From contig AZLU01000032.1 in NCBI GenBank assembly GCA_002224055.1, positions 76,374 through 140,373 of the forward strand: a DNA stretch of 64,000 bases, read 5' to 3'. Source of the stretch: Pezizomycotina sp. ARF18 (lineage: Eukaryota > Ascomycota). Below, piece by piece: positions 22,749-34,532 of the stretch. Within the stretch, counting starts at the first letter, position 1; each line of letters starts with the position of its first letter. The position numbers and the translations under genes are program-made. The notes under the pieces were generated by a model. The model saw only the letters and a list, made by a program, of their open reading frames with translations. It was not told the DNA's origin and ran no database searches.

Positions 22749-24482
22749 GGTGATGGTAGTATTGGCGGTAATGTTCAAAAACTACCCGATGCGTTGCTGA
22801 AAACGCACTATTTGAATTTGATATTAAAATTCTCGCATTCACGGTTTTTTTTTCAAAGTCTTGAAAGCGGAATAAATGATTAAACCCGTTTCATTTGAAT
22901 TTGAGTCGTGAACAACGAGCTTGGGACTGCTATGACCGAAGTAAAACAAATCCAAGTAAAATAATGGCTGAAAGTGGTTGAAAGCGTAGTATCTAATTAT
23001 GATCTCATCATCAGTGGAAGTATAAGTTTGACTTGGACAGCAAGTCGAGTGAGTAATTGATTAGAGAGAAGTGTCCTGCTAACGAGCTACGCACTTGAGA
23101 GAACTATTGGAAGTAAGGGTTTCCATAATATCTCTCTCTATGTCTCTTCCTGTGCAAAAAGAGGAGAAAAGAAGAGAAAATATCATCTTAGCTCTTCCTC
23201 TTTCCATCAGTACTACCAGACCTACTATAATTATACGCTTTTCTTATCACTATTGCCATTTTATCAGCTAGAAAATAAGCATAAATGCGTGCCCAGAAGG
23301 ACGTGACTTGAATGAATAGCGCTTTAACCTGCGGACTCGAGGGGACCGGATGAGCATAAAATAAAACAAACCCAACTAGCTTGAAGCTCGTCTCATGAAG
23401 AACTCTGAGAGCACCCAACGCCGACATGAAACTCGGATGTTCGTAAATTCGATTAAATTCATCACAATATGGACGACAATGAAATTCATTTTGCTCATAC
23501 TATGGTCCGAAAGCTTTGACCTACATTGGCAGTCGGCATCGTATATTCTCGAATTCTTGGTTCCGTTGCTATTTGGCCGCCGACACGAGGACATCCGGAA
23601 GTACCCCGGATTTACCACTTTAGCCAAATCGGATTTGACATTGATAGAGGTCTTCATAGGCTTGAATATTACTGGCATAGGCAGAGTGAGGGCTGCTGGA
23701 CATCCTTCACGCCATCATACGCAATGTGAGTCCTAGATTCGCGGGATTCACTACCAGCTGGAACTATCGTGGTATATGCAGCCGATATAATATCAAACTA
23801 TCATCAAAATATATTATACAAGTAATTATCTCTCGAGTTAAGAACAAGGCTTTGGATTTTTAATTCCCCTATTTTTTATAAAGAGAAAAGTTAGATTCTG
23901 GTTGGTTAGGTCGGGCCCGGAACTTGCCTGATGCGAGATACTCGCAAGGCTTTGAAAAGCAATATTAGCTTTCGCTCGATCTAGGTATCTTGGGCTGCAG
24001 AGTGATTGGACGGATAAGCACAATTTTTTTTGTATTTCTGCCTACTGTTATCATGCATTATTACATTCACTCTAGTATCATAAGCGAGCTGGTTAAAGAA
24101 TGATAGGACACGAAACATAGTCTCTGCATGCATCAGTGCAGCCGGATTATTTCGGTGGGGTCGGGCTAAAAGCAAAGTGCTCCACTATGTTCCAGGCGCG
24201 AGGACTAAGATGGGTCGAAATAAGTAAACTATAGCGGCGTTGTCTGGTTTTATTTAAAGCAAATCCCTCTCATTCACCTTGAATTTTGGTAAATTTCTGC
24301 TAATTCCCTGGCTCAAGTAGTCTCAATGCTTCTGAAAGTAATATCTGCGAGTTAAATAGCGGTACTAGGATAACTATATATCACTATTAGGCAGGAGTGA
24401 GGCAGAAGAGTTCACGGTCGCGCGGTATATTCAACTTGTATCACATTGCCCCTTTTCAGAATAAGTTTCATCAAAGAATTGA
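22749..24482. other. AT-rich spacer with one possible small coding region
   Basis: Mostly stop-dense AT-rich sequence. Apart from the possible coding stretch at 23188-23520 listed separately, I see no gene. Short overlapping open frames at 23,376-23,736 on both strands compete and cannot be resolved by eye. Confidence 0.5.
23188..23520 (-). CDS. Possible C-terminal coding fragment, hydrophobic, unrecognised
   Basis: A continuous minus-strand frame reads DEFNRIYEHPSFMSALGALR, then ETSFKLVGFVLFYAHP and VTSFWARIYAYFLADKMAIV, and ends RSGSTDGKRKS before a stop. The composition is protein-like, with two amphipathic or hydrophobic stretches that could contact a membrane and a basic tail. No start codon or upstream exon could be placed, and the family is unknown. 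It may be the last exon of a short gene or a remnant. Confidence 0.3.
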
Positions 24483-26540
24483 CCGCGAAAGCCTGGCTTC
24501 CCAGAACCAAGGGCGCCTCCCCGGAAGAGAAAGGTTAAATTAGAAAGGAAGCATTACACAGTGGGTTGGTTTTGTGCCTTATTTGAAACGGAATTCGAGG
24601 CGGCGAAAACCATGCTGGATGATTTGCACGAGCAACCCCATGGTATTGCGCTGCCTCACGAAGATAAGAATACCTATGCCTATGGTTCTATCATGGTCAC
24701 CGCGTAGTTATCGCATCTATGCCTCCTCGCAACCAGAACCTGTAAGTATTACGACATTGATCAACCACTGGAGGAAAATTTCCCAAAGATGAAAATTCGA
24801 CTATCTGTCGGAGTTGCTAGTGGGATTCCTCGAATTCCCCCTGCGAGGGACCCGAAAGATGATATCTATCTAGGAGATGTGGTGGTCAAATGGCGGAAAG
24901 AACGTGGAACCTCATCGGCCACTCATAACAAGCCGGCGCCAGGGAATGGTGAGGGCGATAGCGATTTGACAGCAGTGCTCGAAGCTATTGAAATATTGAA
25001 GATAAAGCACGAGCGCGGGGGTCGACATTTTTAAAAAACATCTCCGAAAACTCTCCCAGAATCCTGGATTTCAAGCTCCTGGAATTGAGTACGATAGAGC
25101 TGAGCATTCTCATATAATGACGGCGATGGCTGCGCACGATGCGACCGTAATAACTTAGTCAAGGAGCTGGCAAGACCTAATCGGGAACTTGTTTTTCACC
25201 TGGGTAGCATCATTTCGGGAAAATCAATTGTGCAAGATGCAAAAAAGAGGGATAGACTGGCACAATTAGTTATAGAGGACCTTAAAAACAAAGGTGCACT
25301 AACTCAAATCGACGATGGAGTCCGCCCCCTCTGCATCGACGTAGAGGCCCGCGAAGTGATGGGGATCGGCGATGGATTGTTATCGGGGTATCTCTGATTA
25401 TGCAGACTCTCACAGAAATGACTCCTGCGGGGTTATGCGGCAGCCACAGCCGCGGCTTTTGCGAGAGAGCTTCTATGTAGCTTATCTCCCCCGTCAAAGA
25501 CATCGACAAGGGTCCAGCTACGAACCAAAAGAAGTTGCCAGATAACACATATGGGAAGAATGGAGCAAAATGTAAGGACTTAAGCCCCATTTCAACTGTG
25601 ATAATATGATTTTTAAAACTACCCAGATGCGGCGTCTACGTAATGTAAATCCTAAGCATGTATTTTCACTATGCTCTATTTTGCAAAATCTGATCCCTTT
25701 CGCACTTGAGTGTTCTTTCCAAAGTTAATAAAATGGCGATAGCAATAAATCAAGGCAAACAGAAAGCTGTGAATCGGGTTCGAAGCCAACCGATGGAAAG
25801 CCTAATTTCTCCAATGGATCAGTGCGGATGCCCAAAATCCAGCGAATGTGCGTAAAGAGACAGCAGAAGGCAGTAGGCAACAGGGCTCGGAAACTGCAGA
25901 AAGGGCACAGGGTCAAAAATCCGTGGAGAATGCCGCAGTCCGTGACCCAAAAACCGTAACGGTACGGAGACAGCCGCGCTCGAGAACCCCCAAAGGGACG
26001 AAAGGACGGTGGAAGCAGCCGGGTCAAGGAAGAGACCCTCTCGGATCCGATAGTTCAGCTCGAAATAATGCTACAGACGACTCTCAAGGCCCTCAAAGTA
26101 CTATCAGTAGCCCTCCGATTCGGAAATTGTGCTAAATACTTCTGGATCAGAAGTCGTGTCGATTACTACCAGATCGCATACAGAAAATAACCCATCGATT
26201 GAACAAAGGAGAACTCGAGGGATGGGGCGACCGGCTCAAGTCGCATCAGGTCTAGATGCCAACGACAGTTCTCAGGCGCCTCAAAACACTATCGGTAACC
26301 CCCCGACTCGGGCACGGCGCCGGATCCTACGGCTCGCAGATAGGAGATAACCCACCAGACGACCAAAGGAGGAGGACACACAGGGAGAGACGACCGAATC
26401 AAGACGCATTAAGTCTAAATACTAACGACGCTTCTCCAAGGCGGACTGATCACAGGCGGGAGCCACAGGAGCCACCGCCGAATAATCCTGTCCCTGTGCC
26501 AAAACCTAAGCCAAAAAAAAACTGGTGTTGCTGCCTTTAA
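24483..26540 (+). CDS. PNP_UDP (nucleoside-phosphorylase-like) protein with basic linker and C-terminal CCCL
   Basis: The first part is a nucleoside-phosphorylase-superfamily domain of the type found at the N-terminus of fungal NLRs. It opens KLERKHYTVGWFCALFETEF (the usual YTVGWxCAL motif), continues with a GDVVVKW block (about 24,880) and SIISGKSIVQDAKKRDRLAQ, and ends CIDVEAREVMGIGDGL and RGYAAATAAAFAREL. Instead of an NB-ARC domain, a hydrophilic linker follows. A GTAAGG donor (25572) and AAG acceptor (25724) join in phase to FNKMAIAINQGKQKAVNRV. The tail is Arg/Pro/Gln-rich with about three degenerate repeats around the motif DSSQAPQNTIGNPP. It finishes PKPKPKKNWCCCL and a stop. The polybasic run plus CCCL suggests prenylation or palmitoylation and membrane attachment (inference). 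At least four one-base frame changes; the exact start is not visible. Confidence 0.7.
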
Positions 26541-27012
26541 CTCGCCAAATCGTCATCGTTTTAAACTGCCTAGCTATAACTAATACTTACTATATTCTCC
26601 CCATTGGTAAAAATTTCACTGGTGCTAAAATTACGATAAAACGCCTTGGAAATTATATCAGGGTACTCTAGAATTCGATTTATGCATGCTGGTGGCCAGT
26701 AGCCTCCATATTCCTCGATATACTAGTAACCTGTATTCGGAAAGTATTGGTAATATTTTATGAAGCGCATTTGCCAAACAGAGCATCACCAACTTGGCCC
26801 TGGGCCACCATCAAGGCTTTATATTAGAGGTTGTGCGGCAATGATTGGCGCATTATGAATAGGATATCAATATCAATGTAACTACGCAAATATGTTAGAG
26901 AGTCCGCTATCAAGCGCTTAATTGGAGCTTCTAATCCAATATTAACAGCAATTCTATAAGCGATACATATGAGAAAGAGTTGGCCTCCAAATAATGCTAC
27001 AATAATATACGC
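26541..27012. other. AT-rich spacer, nothing recognised
   Basis: It separates two convergent genes, so it probably contains the 3' ends of both transcripts. Confidence 0.6.
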
Positions 27013-28076
27013 TCAAATTAAGATGCAGGAAACGTAGTTGTGCCTTATGAGCGGGAAAAGGGCTACTAGAAACAAAAACAGTAAGAACAGCGGCGTATGC
27101 GGCTGAAGCCCCATAATTTCCTGATTAGAAGCCTTCGTCAACAGAGAAACAAGAAACGAGAAAATCACAATACAAGCAGACACTGTTACTAGATGAGCTC
27201 TATCGCTATTTTGTGAAGAAGATAACGAGGGGAATAACCAAGAATACACCGCCCAATAAAGCGATGATTATCCTTGTAATTATCTCGGCGACGAGAGTTG
27301 TATTTTGGTAATTCCTCGAGAGATTCGCTTCGATTTCATCGGGCGAATGCGCTTTATTGATACCCCGCGGCGGATATAGAACCAAAAGGCTCGCAGATAC
27401 TTCCTAATGCTGTGCTGGAGGATGTCCCTTGAGCCGCGTTGGGGTGGGAGGTCGGCTCTGACTAGCCTAGTCTTGTAGATCTCATAGGCGTTGAGGTCAC
27501 CGCGAAGGTTTGACTGCCATGTGTTATCCGCTAACGCGAATGTTTCCATCCGCATGATATAATTGAACGATATCAGTGCTTCATCTGGTGCTTAATAAAA
27601 GATGTTTGACAGGAAAAATTAGTTTCAATCCATAACATATATGTGGGGTCAAAACACTCGGTCGAAATTAGATATAGTTGTATCCACGCACCATACTCCT
27701 TAACCGTCCGCCTTAGTGTCTGTATCAAGTCCTCATTAATAATGTCTTCTACCGCCCGGGTATCAAGATCCTTCTTGCTGTGGCTCAGGCCCAGCCTATC
27801 CTTAGGTGGCGGTTTATAGTTCAGCTTAAGACCGGCTTGGTATATTTTTCGATCTATTTTGTCGATTTCGGCTTCTAGGAACCGTAGATTGAGCAAATGT
27901 GAAGTCCTAAAGCGCCGGAAGCCAAAAAGAGTTAGACGATTATCGTCCGTAGCATGTCGCCAGATGCCACTAAAAAGCCGAAGAAGCTCTTCTTTCTCTA
28001 AATTGTACTGAGGAGCATCTTCTTGAGATGGGCGGATGGAATTCTGTTGTGCGTGGCTTTCCGATTTGGAACCCAT
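27013..28076 (-). CDS. DUF6594-type membrane protein
   Basis: The start is the ATG at 28076 (MGSKSESHAQQNSIRP). The soluble part reads FGFRRFRTSHLLNLRFLEAE, LSHSKKDLDTRAVEDIINED and LRRTVKEY. A 107-bp intron (27691-27585, GTGCGT...CACCAG) restores TVKEYDEALISFNYIMRM in frame, matching the KEYDEAL pattern of the family. The C-terminus carries the expected hydrophobic spans (RIIIALLGGVFLVIPL, VSACIVIFSFLVSLL, ASAAYAAVLTVFV). DUF6594 proteins are common in filamentous ascomycetes, with a helical N-terminal region and about three C-terminal membrane helices; their function is unknown. The soluble half is free of frame errors; one or two one-base shifts occur in the membrane half. It points away from the protease and towards the PNP_UDP gene. 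Confidence 0.8.
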
Positions 28077-28479
28077 TTATTTTCGTGGGCAACCTCAAGA
28101 ACTCGAGGCTCTGATTTCTCGCCGTAACTAGTAGCTCGGATAATACTATTACTTTAGATATTCTATTGTATATAGATTTAATATTAGTGCTGTAACTCTC
28201 AAACATGAATATTTAAGAAATGTTATCTAGTGTAGCTATCTATTAGAGGAATCTCTCCACGAGCCTTTAGCACAATTGAAATACACGGCTTTGCGGTGCT
28301 GCCAACTCCAATTATATTTTTTTTTTCTAGTTTTCAAAATCAACCTATCGCACACGAACAACACTTCCGGGATACACTTCATGTGTTCAAATGTTTGCGA
28401 CCAATTTGCCCAGTAATACAATCGGACTATGGGTTGTAAGTGATGCCAGGGCTACAAGCTAATACGATCGTTTAATCAC
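28077..28479. other. AT-rich spacer
   Basis: No gene recognised; probable upstream region of the DUF6594 gene. Confidence 0.55.
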
Positions 28480-29006
28480 GAATTCCTTACTATTAAGCCG
28501 GGTATTTTACTCATTAATTGATAATTTTCGTGTAACTTTCTCATTTGCCTGATTTGCCGAGAAGTGGGGTGAAGTAGCGTCACAAGTTTCCATACTTTGG
28601 ATAACAGCAGACTGCGTGAAACTAAGACAGGGAAACCATGACGCTCTGCAGCCTGACCCGAACGCATTCTACTCAAGACCAGACTAGTCGACTGGTATTC
28701 GTCAGTAGGACTCCGTTTCATACAATAACCGCAATGGTGGTTATCATAAGACCCAAAGAAGCCCATATATACTTATCAAGCTGTCGGATAGATGATGAAA
28801 CAAATTTAGAAAGGCCATGGATTTGATTGAAGATTTCTCCTAGGAGGAAATTTGTGAAGCGTGGTAGACACTGCGCAAGGCCTCCTGTGTGTAGAAGAGC
28901 TGCAGCTGCGTAAGCGATCGATCAATTGCGGTGTGGAGAAGGTAATTGTTTCATATGCACGTAGTTGAGGTATTTCTGCAGCAGTTGCATTTAGCTTATG
29001 AGACAT
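28480..29006 (-). CDS. Possible membrane-anchored protein, unrecognised
   Basis: An ATG at 29006 gives MSHKLNATAAEIPQLRAYET. After a one-base shift the strand reads ALLHTGGLAQCLPRFTNFLL, EIFNQIHGLSKFVSSSIRQL and DKYIWASLGLMITTIAVIV. The last block looks like a membrane span preceded by an amphipathic helix. It lies 17 bases downstream of the stop of the trypsin-like gene on the same strand, so it could be a continuation of that protein rather than a separate gene. No family was recognised. Confidence 0.3.
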
Positions 29007-29022
29007 CTATTATGTACAAACA

Positions 29023-30393
29023 CTAGCTTTTAAAGGATGGAGAAATGAGGAAGTCCGAGCCATCTGTAGCTTTAAACTCGATCTTATCGTCTTGTGAGAT
29101 GCAGCCACATTCGCAACCTTTGCGTGTCTTTGGAACCACGGCCAACGTAGGTCTTGTAGCCGTGTTCAAGACAAGGCAAAGAGCTCAGTCGTTTCTGCCA
29201 TACCTGCGCTATTTAAGCTGAAGCTACTATAGACGCTTGGCCCAGTACCAGCTTCAAGTTCAGCTTTCATTGAACTATCACCATTGACCCGGCTTCTGGT
29301 GATAAAATAAAACATCTTATCGGTTTTATGGTGACAGTTAGCTGGCGCGATGGCGAAGCGGTGGCTGGGAGCTTGGCGTCGCCTTTTGCTGCAGATACGA
29401 TGACAACGTTGAAATGCTGTAATCATTCAAACCGGGCGTGCAAGAAGCTTTGGAGTTAACCCTGTTGTTGCGTGAAGGTAAACACCGCCGGCACCTCGCG
29501 ACTTTCGGGGTTCGTTTTTGGTTCCGCTTTTGGGCTTCGGCGGTATTGGAATGTACTCAAACGTCCGCACAAGCTTATAGTCCTTAATCCATGAGAGCAT
29601 CTCTAATATTATCCCATAAGTGAGCCGAGTAGCTCGTTTTGCGTAATTACTGATTGGCCATAATTTGTGAGAAGAGAACGAGAGATTACAGATGGGTTAT
29701 ATGTGTATGAATCATACTCACTGAATTCCTACAACAATGTCGTATTTATTGTGATTGATGAAAACCGGGCCTCCACTAACCCCTTGTTGGGTTCCATTCT
29801 CATAATGAAGCACCTCATTCTCGATAAAACTAAATTTGGATGTAGTTTTCGTTTGAGCCTCCTCCCCGCCCTTGTAGCCATAAACCGTGCAGTCCTGATG
29901 GTTCAAATCATTGTCCTCTGGTAGGATGCTAAAAGCGCAGCCGCCACTAAGCGTCCAATTCTCAAGAGCCTGTACACTGCTTTTATCTACCGCAATAAGG
30001 CCGTAGTCACTAACTGAGCTCTTAACCTCTTGCTTAACCGTCGGGAATTTGTCATAGAATGCAGAAAGGAAAAATTCTCCCTCGCTTGCAGTGAATATTG
30101 GCTGGCCTGGAAAGTAAACAGCTATGCTTTTCGCATATATTCTGGATTTTTCGTCCTTGCCGATTCGTAAAATATTGTGCGCAGCCGTCATAATACAGTA
30201 TTTTTTTGTATCGGGGATGTTAACGACAAATCCGGTCCCCATATCCAGGGTCTCCTTCTCCTATAGAATCATTTTCATTGTAAACCGGTCAGTGATCCCG
30301 GAGGTAAAGATCAACCAAACTCGAGGAGAAGATTTTACCATAATCGGTGACAAGGCGACAAACCCATTTGGACGGTTCCTCCGAAGAATCCAT
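29023..30393 (-). CDS. Trypsin-like serine protease domain protein
   Basis: The ATG at 30393 starts MDSSEEPSKWVCRLVTDYGK. After one frame change comes DMGTGFVVNIPD and a complete chymotrypsin-fold triad: His in MTAAHN, Asp in VSDYGLIAVD and Ser in GVSGGPVF. All three lie in one open frame (30242-29718). CTVYGYKGG lies between the Asp and the Ser. No signal peptide is seen, so it is probably intracellular. Beyond the domain, a less clear C-terminal part contains MLSWIKDYKLVRTFEYIPIP and a Cys cluster (TRKGCECGC), and ends SFKS and a stop at 29025-29023. Fungal immunity proteins often carry protease domains as effectors; whether this one is a stand-alone protease or part of a larger receptor is not clear. 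It is flanked by a DUF6594 gene and an ankyrin gene. Confidence 0.75.
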
Positions 30394-30893
30394 TGGTTTG
30401 CCATGATGAGCCAGAAGACTGTTTATTACTTTGAAAGCTCCGAGCTGATGTTAATTGCTACGAGAATTTAACTGGTGCTCGCTGTTATCGAAATTCCTTA
30501 GGTTTATCGCTTTGTGCGTATCGTTAAGAGCTTGGGTTATTTGCAAGGGAGACAAGTGTAGATGATCAAAAATCGAGTATCATGACGTTTTATTTCTAAT
30601 AGTTATACAAGGTGAAATATTTTGTCTTTTAGAAGAGAACAAGCTAATTCTAGTTACGTGGCATTGCCCAATTTGAATCTAACTGGGGGTACCTCACGCC
30701 AAATCCGTCGTACGACAGGACTTGAATAGCGAAAATCTCGAGCACAAAGCGTTCTATGCTCTCCAGTTTTCGCTATACATGCAATCACCGAAACACGAAT
30801 TATATATCACTTTGAATATATGTAACAGGTTACCCCTCCCAGTTTTTCTAATAATTCATAGTATACCATCGTCTCCTCACGAACTCTGAGCAG

Positions 30894-31725
30894 CATGAAC
30901 TGGCAACAGGCTCTGCAATCCGGCGATCTTCGATGCTCCTAAAGTCACTGGGAGATATCTGGAACCTGGTAGAACGAAAATACCCAGGAGAGGCCGTTGC
31001 ACTTTGCTGCTAAAAGTGGCAAATCTAGTTCTGTGATATCTGCTTGAGAAGAAAACGCCTTTGGACGAAAAAGACAAATTTGGGAGAAGCCTCTTTACAT
31101 GGCAGTGTTCTATCGGCTCGAGATTGTAAAGTTACTCCTGCAGCAAACATGACCACCGAGCTCGAGATTATGCTTGTTGCACGTGCGGAACCACGATGTG
31201 TCGAAAGCGGCGGAAAACGGAGATATAGAAATATTGCGTCTACTTTCGAGAAGGGAGCTGTATGGAATACTACCAACCACGACGATGAAACGCCCATAGA
31301 GTTAGCCAGCGCAACGGGCACGGAGACGCAGGAATGTTAATACAAAAATACGAGAGACAGTGCTTAAGGAAGTTTTACAGCTGCTAAAAATGGAGGCATT
31401 GACACCATGAGGAATCTTATCGCAAATTAATAGCGTGGACCCAGCTGCTCCGGGCATAACTGGGGAGCCAGCGCTCCACCTCGCCCGTTTTTCAAGGGTC
31501 GAGAAGACGTGGTTCGGTTTCTACTTAACGACAGCGCTATCTCTAAGAAAGCGGTGGCTCGAATGGTACAGGCACGAGATAGAAGGAAAAAACCGCCCTG
31601 GCCTGGCGAGGGAGAAAAGGCGCAATCAACTATATAAAACTTTTGGAAAATGCCGAAGCACAGCATATCCCAAAAAACAACGCTCCGAACGGTATTTGAG
31701 TGGGCCAACATGTAATGTCATATAA
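30894..31725 (+). CDS. Ankyrin-repeat protein
   Basis: From an ATG at 30895 (MNWQQALQSGDLRC) the plus strand carries at least four or five ankyrin-type units that can be seen only by moving between frames: PLHFAAKSGKSS with LLEKKTPLDEKDKFGRS, LHMAVFYR with LEIVKLLLQQ, AAENGDIEILRLLSRRE, NHDDETPIELASATG, and GEPALHLA with EDVVRFLL. The C-terminal end is basic (ARDRRKKPPWPGE). Ankyrin repeats are protein-binding modules and are common as the sensor part of fungal recognition proteins, but no partner domain is visible here. Frame changes are about one per 100-150 bases, denser than elsewhere. It may be a real gene with sequence errors or a decayed copy; this sequence alone does not decide. Confidence 0.55.
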
Positions 31726-32130
31726 TACTATTTAATAGAGGGATAAGTGTTAGATTGAGCAATCGTATGCATTGAGGCCATATTTTCTCGTGATGAAACT
31801 AATATCGAGTAATCGTTAAGAATTTGGTGGAACTAAATTGACCTCGTCACATTTAATTTATTTATTTTTTTTATTCTAATTTGTCCAATTTGAACAGCGA
31901 ATTGGCAGTACCACTGTGATCAACGCGAGTACCGGATTAATTCTCGGAAGCATCCTTTTCGGCGTTCTAGATCATTACTGGTTCTAATGGCTCTAATGAA
32001 CTCATCTAACAACTGTAAACCATGAGAAGGGAGAAGAAGGGTTAGTGGCAAGAAGATCGTTTCGACTGGGACAATAAGATTTAAAATTAATCATGGCCGA
32101 TTCTCCAGCTATGATAGCAACTATAGGATT
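31726..32130. other. AT-rich spacer
   Basis: It lies between the ankyrin gene and the convergent vWA gene; no gene was seen. Confidence 0.55.
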
Positions 32131-33651
32131 TCACTTACTTTTCTTATACTCTCGAACGTTGTCTGTATCCAGGCATTCGTCAAGCTTCATTTTATCGAAA
32201 GAGGAGTCTTCCAGACGTAGAGCTAGCTTTTCCGCTATGTCATCGAGACATGAAGCCCCACTGGAGCAGTAGAGGTCGTCTCCAGCCTTTGCAGCAAGGT
32301 CGTTGATAAATTCTCTGGCTCTTTTGTCTTTTCCAACTTGAAAAATCATGAATACCGCAGGGGGTGATCTTCCAGGTTCGTGTTTCCCGGCGGAGTATGC
32401 CATTTTGTAATAGTTTTCAGGAGGCAATCCTCATCTTCTCCGGTGGGCTAAAAGGTTCGGTGAAGGGTGTGTTGAGAGATTATAATCTTGTTAGCGATTT
32501 ATCTGCCTTTTATATTGATATAAGTAAAATTATGATGAGTCAGAAGGCATTCTTCTGCAAAACTCTTAAATGGACAAATGGAGAATGAAGCCTTCAGCGT
32601 GAGATTCGCGCATACCTCTCCATCTGTAATTATTGCTACAATTAATGGCTTTGTTAAGTCATCCTTCATCAATTTCCTGAGGTTTAGGATCTTCTTTTGG
32701 AGTACGGTTCCGAGCTGTGTTGTCGAACCCTAACTCGCCCTTCACCAGGAAACATCGATCCTTGATTTTTCGACGGTATTGAGGTTATCAAATTTGCTTC
32801 GATCCTCCTCTTCGTAATTCAAGAATCGTAGCGATATACCTTTGGGCTCAAGTCGGCACGCCCAGTCTCCTACGCTCTGCAAGGTTTTCATCATGAGGGA
32901 ATTCGTTCTCCCTGCCCCATGGAGCCACTGTCGTCTACATATTATTTAGCTTCAGGCCTCTAGCCATTTTAACCAAGGGCGGCTTTTCTAGGATTGAGGA
33001 GAGGACGTACCACATAGGAAATAAATATCATAAAGTGATACACCAGCGAGTCCGATAAGTTGTTTATAGCTTAATTTGAACTCATCTTGAATATTTCTGC
33101 CTTCGGCAGCCACCTCCCTGCCATGTCCTGTAAAACTGTTTCGTCGTATTCAAAACGGCATTTGTCCTTTCGAGAAACTTTTTTAGGTCCCCAGCTACTT
33201 CCTCTGCCGTTAAAGGCTGTATTTCGAACTGTCAATATTGTATAGCATGAACTCAATGAGGTCATGATGAGAAAATTCTGCTTACCGGGTGCTTACTGCC
33301 TCCATCGGTCCCGGTCCCGTTTCCCGCATTACCGTTATTTCCACGTTGAGCCCCTTCCGGGTCTCCCAAACCTTTCGCTCGTCTAGCCTTGCTGTCGCTC
33401 TCAGCTATCCTGGAGAATTCCAAGTGAAGGTCTTTGGCGAATTGTACCGCCCACTTCTCTGACTCCAATTGCTTATCCGCAGCTGCCTTGAAGGCCCCCT
33501 TAAGAAGCTCAGAACTGATTTTGTATTCTTCATCACCGTATTTAATTCGAAGGGTATCATCAATATGCTTAACGAACTGTGTTTTAAGTCCCAGGAGGTA
33601 AAATTCCTTGAGCAGCTTATCGAGCAGTTCCGATCTGGTCTGGCTATCCAT
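32131..33651 (-). CDS. von Willebrand factor A (vWA) domain protein
   Basis: The ATG at 33651 opens MDSQTRSELLDKLLKEFYLL. The first exon is charged and helical and ends in a Gly/Asn-rich linker. A GTAAGC...TTGACAG intron joins FEIQPLTAEEVAGDLKKFLE, then EYDETVLQDMAGRWLPKAE. The vWA domain follows: the metal-site motif YVDDSGSMG (about 32,950-32,925), WACRLEPKGISLRFLNYEEE, PLIVAIITDGE (about 32,650), a GTATGC...TTTTAG intron, PTGEDEDCLLKTITKW, and FMIFQVGKDKRAREFINDL. The DxSxS motif and the TDGE turn are present, so metal-dependent ligand binding looks possible. Such intracellular vWA proteins are widespread in filamentous ascomycetes and their roles are mostly unknown. The end at 32131 coincides with a GTAAGT-like site, so a further short exon may exist. 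Several one-base shifts. Confidence 0.75.
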
Positions 33652-34502
33652 GATTACCTTACGGGAACGTAACAATTGCTTAAGTAGCTGCGTTAATACT
33701 GTTTCCGAATCGCAGTAATGATTTCTTGGAGCAAGCCCAGTTCCAAAATCAATTCAGGAAAAAAAAAAAAATAGAGATTGATACAACGATATCCCAAGCT
33801 GTGATATTCTCCCCACACTTCTAACTGGTAAAGCTCTCCTTTCCTTACGCAATCATACTGAAAAAAATTTTAGGGTGACGCATAGCTAGTCAAGAGGACT
33901 GCAACCATAATTGGACATGTCTGCTAGAAGGAAGTCACAAGCACAGCGGGTTTAATTGGGAGAAATCCGAGGAAAGTTATTCCTCAGGCACCTAGCTTCA
34001 GTCCTCGTGTTTGTGTATAATAATACCTTCGAAAAGATGAAGCAGAATTTACTGCTTTCTTCTTGCAGATGTGAAAGCCTGCTATGAAAATTACCTACTT
34101 AGTAGCTTCGATAAAATGATTTTGAATGGTCCGAAGTGAGAAATGAGAGGACGTGGAGGGGATCTGTGGCCAGTATACAATGCAGCTTACTGCTGGTTGT
34201 GGGGCTGAATCGAATATGCATTACCTTGCAATCGCTCTTCGATTTTACCGGCGGAAATTTTATGTTCGTTAAATTATTGTATGTTATGGATTATATTGGG
34301 ACTGCCATCGCTTTGTTGCTGTCTAGACACAGACTATTTGCATCAGTCGGGGCTCATGAGACTTTCCTAGCTCTCGGCCTTTTAGATGTTCGATAAACCT
34401 AAATCACAGAATCGATAATATAGTCCGATTAAAAAGTGTAAATGAAAATTTTCTCTTCCGTTTTCTCTTTCACAAAAAAAAAAAAAAAAAAAAAAGAGGG
34501 GA

Positions 34503-34532
34503 GAAAAGAAAAGAAAAGAAAAGAAAAGAAAG
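34503..34532. repeat. AAAAG microsatellite
   Basis: About five to six tandem AAAAG units lie directly after an A22 tract. Confidence 0.9.

Noticed and set aside
19559-24482. LTR elements, DNA transposons or RIP-marked remnants in the AT-rich spacers
   Set aside because: No transposase, integrase or reverse-transcriptase motif and no long terminal or inverted repeat was seen; low GC alone is not enough.
25776-25791. GGTTCGAAGCC as a tRNA box B
   Set aside because: It lies in the coding exon of the PNP_UDP gene and its flanks do not form a T-arm stem.
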